Source: F1-20-MAGs016 sp046086245
Lineage (GTDB): Bacteria; Planctomycetota; Planctomycetia; Pirellulales; UBA1268
Reading direction: 5' to 3'
Length of the DNA: 21,921 nt
Assembly: GCA_046086245.1 (NCBI GenBank)
Contig: JBJSXB010000122.1
Coordinates: 1 to 21,921 of the forward strand
The translations under genes were made by a program, and so were the position numbers. Below are positions 1 through 7,526 of the stretch, in pieces. Position 1 is the first letter of the stretch, and each line of letters opens with the position of its first letter. The notes below the pieces were generated by a model. The model saw nothing but the letters and a program-made list of their open reading frames with translations, was not told the origin of the DNA and made no database searches.

Positions 1-73
1 CCGAAAGCCGGAGCCGACCCCGGGACGGCGGTGACGGCGCGCGAGCCTCACGCCCGTGTGTCAGTCGCGGCAG

Positions 74-79
74 TACGAT
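74..79 (+). promoter_or_regulatory. Possible -10 element (TACGAT) of the first hydrolase gene
   Basis: TACGAT lies 40 bases before the ATG at 120 and would place transcription start near 86. The same hexamer sits upstream of two other genes in this window (15752 and 21093), which is the main reason to list it. I see no convincing -35 hexamer at the usual distance. A GAGG sequence about 8 bases before the ATG would serve as ribosome binding site. Confidence 0.3.
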
Positions 80-119
80 GCTGCCCGCGGTTGACCCAGA
101 TCCTTGACGAGGCCACGTC

Positions 120-2510
120 ATGACCGGTCGTCGGCGTTTTCATGCGGGTCCGGGGCTGACGCTGCTCATCGGCGTCGCGCTTTACGGCTCTGGTGTGGCC
201 TACGGCGACCCGCTGCCCGGCACCGCGCCGCTCGAACTCCCCACCCCGCTCGACGCGGTGATGGTCGCCGGGATCGACCGGTTTCTCCTCGATCGCACCG
301 TGGCAGAGAAGGCGGCCAGACGGTCCACCTGGGAGCGGGCGCTCGCCGATGCCGCGGGCCGCGACGCCTTCCGCGCCGCTGCCCGCACCCGGCTGCGGAC
401 GATACTCGGCGTCGTCGACGAGCGCGTGGACGACGCGGGCGTGTTCCTCCGCGACGCGCCGGGCCAGCGTGTCGAGCTCGCCGCGACCGACGAGTGGAAG
501 GCGGTGGCCGTGTCGTTCCCGGTGCTCGAGGGGGTGCAGGCCGAAGGGATCGCCCTCGTGCCCGGAGGCGCGCCGCCACGGGCCTGGGTCGTCGCGGTGC
601 CTGACTGCGATTGGACCCCCGAAGCGTTCGCCGGGCTCGTCGCCGACGACGGGCCCGCCGGTGCGGCGAGCCGGCTGCCGAGGGCCCTCGTCGCCGCCGG
701 GTGTGGTGTCTTCATCCCGGCGATCCTCGACCGCTCGGCCGAGTTTTCCGGCAACGCGCGCGTCCGGTTCACGAACCAACCGCACCGCGAATACGCCTAT
801 CGTCCCGCGTACGAGCTCGGCCGGCATCCGCTCGGATACGAGAGCCAGAAGATCCTCGCCGCGGTCGACCGCATCGAGTCCCTCGCGACACCGCAGAGGC
901 CGGCGCTGCCGGTCGGCGTGTGTGGCGTGGGGGAGGGGGGCCGGCTCGCGCTCCTGGCGGCGGCATGCGACGAGCGGATCGATGCCGCGCTGGTGTGCGG
1001 CTCGTTCGGCCCCCGCGAGGCGACCTGGCAGGAGCCGATCGATCGCAACGTGTGGCGCCTGCTCACGACCGCTTCCGATGCCGAGGCGGCGGCGCTGGTG
1101 CTGCCGCGGACGCTCGTCATCGAAGCCGCCGTCGCCGGTTCGTTCGCCGGCCCGGCGCCTCCGGCCGACGGCCGCGTCGGCGGCGCGGCACCGGGGCGCG
1201 TCGCGCCGGTGTCGCCTGCCGACCACGCCGACGAAACCGGGAAAGCCCGCGGCTACGCGGCGCGGCTCGGCGCGGAGGATCGCCTCACCGTGGCCGGTGA
1301 TCCCGCGGCCCCGGGCCCGGCCGGTGATCCCACGGCGCTGCGGGCGTTTCTCGCCGGTCTGGGGATCGATGCGCCGGGCACGGCGCTGGCCGCGCCCGCG
1401 GCACCAGTCGACGCCGCGACCACGGCGGCCGCCGCCCGACGGCATCAGCGGCGGCAGCTCGAGGAGATCGCGCGGCACACCCAACGCCTGCTCGAGTGGT
1501 CGGCCGCAGCCCGGGCCGGCGACTGGCGCGAGGTGATCGCCGCGGCACAGCGCGACGACCGGGTCGCGGCCGAGGCCGCGCTCGCGACGCAGCGCGAGCG
1601 GATCCGCACCGAGCTCATCGGCCGGCTCCCCGACCCCTCGATGCCGCTCGGCGTGCGCTCGCGCCGGGTGCTCGACGACCCCGCGTTCAGCGGTTGGGAG
1701 GTGACGATCGACGTCTTTCCCGACGTGATCGCCGGCGGGATCCTTCTGGTACCCAAGGGCATACCGGCGGGTGAACTGCGGCCGACCGTGGTCTGTCAGC
1801 ACGGCCTCGAAGGGGTGCCGCTGGACACGATCGCCGGCGCGGGAGACGCGCACGCCGTCTACAAGGGATTCACCGCGGAGCTCGCGCGGCGCGGATACGT
1901 GACGTTCGCGCCGCAGAATCCCTACCGCGGTGGCGACCGGTTCCGCACGCTGCAGCGCAAGGCGAATCCCCTCGGTCTGTCACTGTTTTCGTTCATCATC
2001 CCCCAGCACGGCCGCATCCTCGATTTCCTCGCCACGCTCCCCGAAGTCGACCCACGCCGGATCGGCTTGTACGGCCTTTCGTACGGCGGGAAGACGGCGA
2101 TGCGCGTGCCGCCGTTCGAGCCACGCTACCGGCTGTCGATCTGCTCGGCCGACTACGACGAGTGGGTGCGGAAAATCGCCGTGGACCACGCCCCGTACAG
2201 CTACGTGTTCACCGGCGAGTACGAGATCTTCGAGTGGAACATGGGCCATCTGGCCAACTACGCCGAGTTGTCGTGGCTGATCTGGCCGCGGCCGTTCATG
2301 GTCGAACGCGGCCACGACGACGGCGTCGCACCGGACGAATGGGTGGCCTGGGAGTTCGCCAAGACGCGGCGACACTGGGTGAAGCTGGGGCAGGCCGACG
2401 ACTGTGTGATCGAATGGTTCGACGGTCCGCACGCCATCAACGGCGTCGGCACGTACGAGTTCCTCGACCGCCACCTCGATCCCGAGGGAACACTGCCGCG
2501 CAGCGACTGA
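120..2510 (+). CDS. Secreted tandem alpha/beta-hydrolase (esterase/peptidase-like), first domain degenerate
   Basis: The product is 796 residues. An N-terminal signal peptide is visible: an Arg-rich start, a hydrophobic stretch from about residue 13, and a likely cleavage before DPLPG near residue 30, so it should be exported. The C-terminal half (about 540-790) is an alpha/beta-hydrolase domain of the dienelactone hydrolase/acetyl xylan esterase type. It has the nucleophile elbow GLSYGG with Ser654, an acidic candidate in the GHDDGVAPDE stretch, and a C-terminal His771 in GPHAING. The first half (about 130-420) looks like a second, older copy: its elbow reads GVGEGG, with Gly271 where Ser is expected, so it is probably not catalytic. 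An Ala/Pro-rich linker joins the halves. Substrate is unknown; carbohydrate esters or peptides are both possible. The start is supported by GAGG before the ATG. The gene is convergent with the dehydrogenase gene, 20 bp apart. Confidence 0.9.
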   Translation: MTGRRRFHAGPGLTLLIGVALYGSGVAYGDPLPGTAPLELPTPLDAVMVAGIDRFLLDRTVAEKAARRSTWERALADAAGRDAFRAAARTRLRTILGVVDERVDDAGVFLRDAPGQRVELAATDEWKAVAVSFPVLEGVQAEGIALVPGGAPPRAWVVAVPDCDWTPEAFAGLVADDGPAGAASRLPRALVAAGCGVFIPAILDRSAEFSGNARVRFTNQPHREYAYRPAYELGRHPLGYESQKILAAVDRIESLATPQRPALPVGVCGVGEGGRLALLAAACDERIDAALVCGSFGPREATWQEPIDRNVWRLLTTASDAEAAALVLPRTLVIEAAVAGSFAGPAPPADGRVGGAAPGRVAPVSPADHADETGKARGYAARLGAEDRLTVAGDPAAPGPAGDPTALRAFLAGLGIDAPGTALAAPAAPVDAATTAAAARRHQRRQLEEIARHTQRLLEWSAAARAGDWREVIAAAQRDDRVAAEAALATQRERIRTELIGRLPDPSMPLGVRSRRVLDDPAFSGWEVTIDVFPDVIAGGILLVPKGIPAGELRPTVVCQHGLEGVPLDTIAGAGDAHAVYKGFTAELARRGYVTFAPQNPYRGGDRFRTLQRKANPLGLSLFSFIIPQHGRILDFLATLPEVDPRRIGLYGLSYGGKTAMRVPPFEPRYRLSICSADYDEWVRKIAVDHAPYSYVFTGEYEIFEWNMGHLANYAELSWLIWPRPFMVERGHDDGVAPDEWVAWEFAKTRRHWVKLGQADDCVIEWFDGPHAINGVGTYEFLDRHLDPEGTLPRSD

Positions 2511-2523
2511 CGCCGGCTCGGCG
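2511..2523. terminator. Short symmetrical hairpin between convergent genes
   Basis: The 20-bp gap between two convergent stop codons contains CGCCG, a GCT loop and CGGCG, a perfect 5-bp stem starting right after the first stop codon. It could end transcripts from both sides. There is no T-run on either strand, so an intrinsic terminator of the standard kind is not shown. Confidence 0.25.
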
Positions 2524-2530
2524 GGCGGCA

Positions 2531-5500
2531 TCAGCGTCCCGGCAGCGGCTGGGTGGCGCGCAGGTAGGCGAACAGATCGCGAACCTGCTGGGGCGAATAC
2601 CCGGCGAGCAGCCCCGTGGGCATGATCGACTCGGTCGTGCGCCGCAGATCCTCGATGCCGTCGCGCGGCAGGCTCTCGGTGCGGCCGTCGGGGAGGCGCA
2701 GCACCACCACACCGGGATCCTCCTCGACCACGAACCCCGACAGCACGCGGCCATCATCGGTCACGACCACGGTCGTCTCGTAGCCTTCGCGGATCGTGGC
2801 ACTCGGCCGCACGACGTGGACCAACAGCGCCCGGGCGTCGCTCCGATCGTGGCTGGTGAGATCGGGGCCGATCTGGCCGCCGATGCCGAAGAGACGATGG
2901 CAGGCACCGCAGCTGCGCGCGAACAAGTCGCGACCCTCGAGCGGGCTGCCCGATCCCGCCGCGAGGATGGCAGCGAGCCGATCGACCTCGGCCGTCGCCA
3001 TCGTGTCGCCTCGTCCCGCCTCACCGACCACGGGAAACAGCCGGCCGACCCGCGCGGCGACGGCACCGCGGTGCAGCCGCAGACGGTCGATGGCGGCCTT
3101 CGAGACGGCTCCCCGGTCGATCGAACCGGCTTCGATTCCCTCCAGCAACCGGTCCGCCCAGCCGGCGCGCGACGCGAGGGCGGAGACGATCGCGTCGCGG
3201 ACTTCCGGCGGTGCGGCGGGAAGCAGGGGGAGGAGCCGCTCGGCCATGGCGCCGTCGTCCCAGCCCTCGAGCGCGGCGATCGCCGCCACCCGCACGGCGG
3301 CGTCCCCCGCGCCGGCCGCGAGTGACTCCAGCGCGTCCCGGGCGCCCGCCGGCCGCGTCTCGGCGAGGATCGCGACGTCCGCGGTGCGCTCGGCGACGGG
3401 CACCCGCTCGTCCGCGATCCGCCGGAGCGCGTCGGCCACGGTCGCGGCATCGCCGATCCGCAGGCCCAGGGCGCGCGAACCGCCACCGGCACGGGCGATG
3501 GCGGCGGTCAGCTCCGCGGGGAGCGTGGCGGCCGGCCGGCCGGCGAGGGCCTCGTCGATGCCCGCCAGCAGCCGCGCCCGGTCCGCGGGATCCGGGGCGG
3601 CGTCGACCAGGCGGGCGAGGGCGACGCGATCAGCGCGCGATCCGGCGGCGAGCCGTCTCGCGACGCGCGATTGCAGGACATCGCGGCCGAGCCGCGTCTC
3701 CCACAGCGGGCGCCGCAGATCGGCGGGCCAGCCGGCGCCCGGAGAAGCGCCGGCCCGACTCCCGACGCCGCGGTCGAGGCCGGCGAGCGTCGCGTCACGG
3801 TCGATCGACAGCAGCCGTTCGACGGCCCACCACACCGACAGCGGCACGTGGATGTCATCGGCGTCGATCGCACAGTCGGCCGCCAGCATCGCCAGCACGA
3901 CCGCCCGCGAGTCGTCCGGCGGCAATCGGCGGGCACTGGCAGCGAGTTGGCTGCGCACCGCGGGAACCGTCTCCCGCGCCGCGAGGTCGACGAGGGCGTC
4001 GACGACGGCGGGCGTGGCGGTGCCGGGATCAGCGGCGAGGCGGATCGTCCACTGCCGGACCACCGGCTCGGCATGGCGGAGCCAGGCGGTCACTTCGGCG
4101 TCGGCGGGAATGTTCAGCCGCCATGCCGCACAGAGCCGTTCGAGGAGCCCCGGGGCGCCGGGGCGGGCATCCGCGAGTGCACGGACGATCACGCCGCGCG
4201 CGGCCTGGTCGCGCCGCGCGACCACCTCCTCGAGTGCCGCGCGGCGGACCCAGCGCACCGGATCGGAGAAGCGCTCGAGGAGCCGGCCGAGGTGCTCGTG
4301 GCGGAGGTCGGGCAGGCGGCGGGGTGGCTGGTCCGCCGCGGCGAGGCGGTAGACGCGCCCGTGCCCACGGTCGATGCGACCCTGGTAGTGGCTGGCATGG
4401 TCGATGCGTTGCTCGTAGAAGTCGGCGACGTACACCGCGCCGTCGGGGCCGAGTTGGATGTCGACGGGACGGAACCAGGGGTCGCCCGAGGCGAGGGGAA
4501 TCCCGACGTCCTGCGTGGCGATCGACGAACGATCGGCGCGGATCGCGGCATGGACCACCTGCCCCTGCAGGGGTGCGACGCCGAACAGCCCGCCGGCGAA
4601 TGCCGGCCCGAGGGTGGGGGAATCGACGACCGCGAGGGCATGGGTGAAACGCGGTGCGGAGTGGTGGGCGATCGGTTCGAAGAACCCGAAGGCGTACGGG
4701 TTGGAGAGTTCGCCATGTTTTTCGAAACCTTTGCGCGAATAGCCACCCTGCACGTAATGGAAGCCGCGGGTGTCGCCACCGTTGTGGCCGGAGAGCAAGC
4801 GACCGTCCGCGTCGAACTCGACGCCGAAGGCGTTGCCTCCCCCTTCGGCGAAGATCTCGTACCGCCCCGTGGGCGGGTGATAGCGCCAGATGCACTGTCC
4901 CACCGATTCGACCGGTGGTTCCGGGCTGCCCGGCCGCCGGACACGGGCGGTGACGGTGCTTCCCTGGGCCGCATACAGCCAGCCGTCGGGACCGCGGCGG
5001 AGATTGTTGGTGACCGAATGGCTGTCCTCGATGCCGCAGCCCTCGAGATGGACGACCGGATCGCCGTCGGGCCGGTCGTCGTGGTCGGCATCGGGGTAGA
5101 AGAGGAGATACGGGGGATTGAGCACCCACACGCCATCCGGGTCAAACTCGCAGCTCGTCGCCAGGCTGAGGCCCTCGACGAACACGTGCTGGGTGTCGGG
5201 CACGCCGTCGCCATCGGTGTCGTCATGGATCGTGATCCGGTCACGTCCGGGCGTGTGCCTGGGAGGGGGGGCCGGCACACGGTCGTAGACGGTGCGGAGG
5301 AACGCGTCACGGCTGACCATCGTCAGCCCGGCGGGCTCGGGGTACTGGATGTACTGACAGACCCACAGTCGCCCCCTCCGATCCCATTTGAGGGACAGGG
5401 GTTGGGTGACCGTCGGCTCGGTCAGGATGGCGTCGACGCGCAGGCCATCGGCGACGGTGAACCGCGCTATCGAGTCGACGGGGGAAAGTGGCCCGTCGTC

Positions 5501-6088
5501 ATCCAGACGGCGGAGGCGCTCGCGGACGGCTGTGGCGGGTGCCACCTCGGCGAACGGCACGAGCACGCCGTCGGCGGGGGACACCCCGAGTGGCACGCGG
5601 CGATCGACCGCCTGCCATCCCCCCGCCAGGGAGATCGCCTCGTCGCCCCGGAACAACGCCGGCACGGCGACGTTGAACCCGGTCCGTCCCTTGCGGCCAT
5701 AGACGACCACTTCGAGCAGATTGTCGCCCCCGCCGCGCAACACGCCGGCCGGCACCTGGCAGGCATCCGCCGATCCCAGCCCACTGCGGTAGTCGGGGGG
5801 AAAACTCCCCGCCCGACCCACCACGGTGCCGTTGATGCGATACTCGATCGCCGCGTCGAACGGCTCGAAAAACAGGGTGGCTTCCGCCCCCTGCCAGTCG
5901 TCCGGCACGCGGACGAGCGTGCGGTACACCCCCCAGCCATCGCTCCCCACCGCCGGCTGACGAAAGGCGTCGGGGACGGTCACCGCCTGCCACGGGGGCT
6001 CTGCACCCCGGCTCACGGCGCCAGCCAGGACGGCGACAGCCACCACGGTCCAGCGGGGCTTGCGGCAGGGGCGATGGCGGTCCGTCAC
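2531..6088 (-). CDS. PVC-type membrane-bound dehydrogenase with HEAT repeats and C-terminal cytochrome c
   Basis: The 1185-residue product belongs to the large planctomycete dehydrogenase/heme proteins (PVC-type dehydrogenase N-terminal domain, TIGR02604-like, with planctomycete heme-binding domain, TIGR02603-like). Order: signal peptide (about 1-32, hydrophobic WTVVAVAVLAGAVSRGA); a beta-sandwich like the N-terminal module of family 2 glycosidases (about 33-190); a beta-propeller dehydrogenase region (about 210-620) with the marker stretches PLSLKWD and DDTDGDGVPDT; alpha-helical HEAT-like repeats (about 630-1030); and cytochrome c (about 1045-1185) with CGACH at 1060-1064 and a candidate axial Met in SIMPTG. 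It is expected to oxidise a sugar or alcohol in the periplasm and pass electrons to its heme; the substrate cannot be read from sequence. I chose GTG at 6088 because it directly precedes the signal peptide and follows a purine-rich GGGGGTGAA. The frame stays open 115 codons further upstream, but that part does not look like protein. Confidence 0.93.
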   Translation of the reverse strand: MTDRHRPCRKPRWTVVAVAVLAGAVSRGAEPPWQAVTVPDAFRQPAVGSDGWGVYRTLVRVPDDWQGAEATLFFEPFDAAIEYRINGTVVGRAGSFPPDYRSGLGSADACQVPAGVLRGGGDNLLEVVVYGRKGRTGFNVAVPALFRGDEAISLAGGWQAVDRRVPLGVSPADGVLVPFAEVAPATAVRERLRRLDDDGPLSPVDSIARFTVADGLRVDAILTEPTVTQPLSLKWDRRGRLWVCQYIQYPEPAGLTMVSRDAFLRTVYDRVPAPPPRHTPGRDRITIHDDTDGDGVPDTQHVFVEGLSLATSCEFDPDGVWVLNPPYLLFYPDADHDDRPDGDPVVHLEGCGIEDSHSVTNNLRRGPDGWLYAAQGSTVTARVRRPGSPEPPVESVGQCIWRYHPPTGRYEIFAEGGGNAFGVEFDADGRLLSGHNGGDTRGFHYVQGGYSRKGFEKHGELSNPYAFGFFEPIAHHSAPRFTHALAVVDSPTLGPAFAGGLFGVAPLQGQVVHAAIRADRSSIATQDVGIPLASGDPWFRPVDIQLGPDGAVYVADFYEQRIDHASHYQGRIDRGHGRVYRLAAADQPPRRLPDLRHEHLGRLLERFSDPVRWVRRAALEEVVARRDQAARGVIVRALADARPGAPGLLERLCAAWRLNIPADAEVTAWLRHAEPVVRQWTIRLAADPGTATPAVVDALVDLAARETVPAVRSQLAASARRLPPDDSRAVVLAMLAADCAIDADDIHVPLSVWWAVERLLSIDRDATLAGLDRGVGSRAGASPGAGWPADLRRPLWETRLGRDVLQSRVARRLAAGSRADRVALARLVDAAPDPADRARLLAGIDEALAGRPAATLPAELTAAIARAGGGSRALGLRIGDAATVADALRRIADERVPVAERTADVAILAETRPAGARDALESLAAGAGDAAVRVAAIAALEGWDDGAMAERLLPLLPAAPPEVRDAIVSALASRAGWADRLLEGIEAGSIDRGAVSKAAIDRLRLHRGAVAARVGRLFPVVGEAGRGDTMATAEVDRLAAILAAGSGSPLEGRDLFARSCGACHRLFGIGGQIGPDLTSHDRSDARALLVHVVRPSATIREGYETTVVVTDDGRVLSGFVVEEDPGVVVLRLPDGRTESLPRDGIEDLRRTTESIMPTGLLAGYSPQQVRDLFAYLRATQPLPGR

Positions 6089-6582
6089 CGTTTCACCCCC
6101 GGGGGCGATCGACCGTCGGACACTGGTGGCTCGAACATCGTGCCCGCGGACATCGTCCCGCCACGAATGGAGGCCCCGGGCTCCACCGCCGGCGTGCCGG
6201 GGCGGCACACGGGCCACGGGTTTCCAAGCGCGCCACCGCGTCACTGCCCGGCCTCTGACCGGCAGGAACCACGTTGAGCAAGCGGTTTCCAGCCGCCAGT
6301 GTATCGCCGGGCCGCGGGCCGACGGCGGGACGTTGCCACGCGCTTCGGACTGGCAATGACACAAGAAACCGATGATTTCCGATCCCGAAGCGATCCGTAA
6401 GTCCTGAAACGACAATGGATCCACACAATTCAAGGAAAATAGGAAATGCAGGCAATTTGGAGTGATTTACACGTGGAAATGGAGCGTCTAGCTTGCTGTG
6501 CCGGTTTTGCGGTCTGGAACTCTTGGAGGAGCCCGCGTTTGCCCGATGAAGAGGCGGGAGCGGGGTCATGGAGGATCACCCG
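6089..6582. other. Non-coding interval between divergent dehydrogenase and thioredoxin genes
   Basis: No gene is supported here. The part next to the dehydrogenase (about 6089-6345) is very GC-rich, stays open in several frames on both strands, and holds a perfect hairpin at 6194-6208 (GTGCCG, GGG loop, CGGCAC). From about 6350 to 6500 the composition becomes clearly AT-richer than the rest of the window, as expected for promoter DNA. The GC-rich block could be a dispersed repeat, but only one copy lies in the window. Confidence 0.5.
6466..6494 (+). promoter_or_regulatory. Putative promoter of the thioredoxin-fold gene
   Basis: TTTACA at 6466-6471 (one mismatch to TTGACA) and TAGCTT at 6489-6494 are separated by exactly 17 bp, inside the AT-richer patch. 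Transcription would start near 6501 and leave a leader of about 80 bases. The -10 match is modest (three of six). Confidence 0.4.
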
Positions 6583-7464
6583 ATGCAATCGTCGCGCCAA
6601 ATCGTCTTCACCCCCTCGCGCCAAGCCATTGTCCGCGCGTTGGCCGTGGCCATCGTGGGAGGCTGCGCGGCCACCTGGTCGACCGTCGGCGTGACCGCCG
6701 ACGGCTGGTTGACCCGTTTCGACGACGCGATGGCGATCGCCGACCGCACCGGGAAGCCCGTGTTGACGGTGTTTACCGGCAGCGACTGGTGCCCCCATTG
6801 CACGACGCTCGAGGAACAGGTTCTCCGGAGCCGCGAATTTCAAGAGTGGGCCCGCGATCGGCTCGTGCTCCTGATGATCGATTTGCCGCAAAACGGGATC
6901 AGCCAGGCGACACGCCGCGAGCGGTCGCTGGTTTGCAAGCGATACGGCGTCAACACCTTCCCCAGCGTGGTGCTGCTCGCGCCTGACGGCCAGAAAATCG
7001 CCGCCCAAACCGGCTACACCGGCCAATCGCCGGCCGAATGGATCGCCCACTTCGCACCCCATCTCCAAGGGGCCTGCGACTCGCTCGACGCGGCGGTGGT
7101 TCGGGCCCGGGGAACCAAGCGCCCGATCCTGCTGGTGGTTTCGCGGGCCGGCGATGCTTCGGCCAAGACGACCACCGCATCACTGATCAACGATCCGGAA
7201 TTCGAGGCCCTCGCCAGCAGCCAATTCGTCATGGCCCACGTATCCCCTCCGACAGGTGGTGGCTCCGAGGTGGAACAGTCGATGGAGAACCTGCTCGGCG
7301 GGATCGAACTGGCCCCCGATGCGGTCGAGGTCATCGTCACCGACGATGGCCAGACGCCGCTGTTCACGCAGTCGGGGACGCAGCCCCCGTCGCGCGTCGT
7401 CAGCGGGCTGCGACGCTTCCTCGCCGCCCGTCAGGCTGCCCGCGAGGACGCCACCCGCCGTTGA
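6583..7464 (+). CDS. Exported thioredoxin-fold protein with CPHC active site
   Basis: The product is 293 residues. A signal peptide covers about residues 1-40 (basic start, hydrophobic AIVRALAVAIVGG, likely cleavage after VTA). A thioredoxin fold of the DsbD gamma/thioredoxin_7 kind follows (about 41-150): TVFTGSDWCPHC carries the redox pair Cys70 and Cys73, and VNTFPSVVLL supplies the cis-proline. The rest (about 160-285) lacks a CxxC pair and resembles a degenerate second thioredoxin-like domain. The role is probably thiol-disulfide exchange in the periplasm; the partner is unknown. I chose the ATG at 6583 over the one at 6568 because GGAGGA lies 7 bases upstream of it. The gene stands alone and converges with the chemoreceptor gene 62 bp away. 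Confidence 0.88.
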   Translation: MQSSRQIVFTPSRQAIVRALAVAIVGGCAATWSTVGVTADGWLTRFDDAMAIADRTGKPVLTVFTGSDWCPHCTTLEEQVLRSREFQEWARDRLVLLMIDLPQNGISQATRRERSLVCKRYGVNTFPSVVLLAPDGQKIAAQTGYTGQSPAEWIAHFAPHLQGACDSLDAAVVRARGTKRPILLVVSRAGDASAKTTTASLINDPEFEALASSQFVMAHVSPPTGGGSEVEQSMENLLGGIELAPDAVEVIVTDDGQTPLFTQSGTQPPSRVVSGLRRFLAARQAAREDATRR

Positions 7465-7526
7465 CCGGGCGATCGACGTGATCCGCCGCCGCACCGCCAT
7501 CCCGATGGCCCGCCGGATGCGGACCA

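Noticed and set aside
1..34. The tail of an upstream plus-strand gene ending with a TGA at 32-34
   Set aside because: About ten codons are too few to judge; a second frame stays open to 122, so no choice can be supported.
48..1853. A 601-codon open frame on the minus strand opposite the first hydrolase gene
   Set aside because: It is Arg/Gly/Pro-rich with no recognisable domain and lies fully under a well-supported gene. Such long antisense frames are normal at this GC content.
3671..6277. An 868-codon plus-strand frame opposite the dehydrogenase gene
   Set aside because: Same reason: the minus strand carries clear dehydrogenase and CxxCH heme motifs, and the plus frame shows none.
6089..6433. 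A 115-residue N-terminal extension of the dehydrogenase
   Set aside because: The GTG at 6088 is followed at once by a signal peptide. The extension is Arg/Trp-rich and would bury that signal inside the protein.
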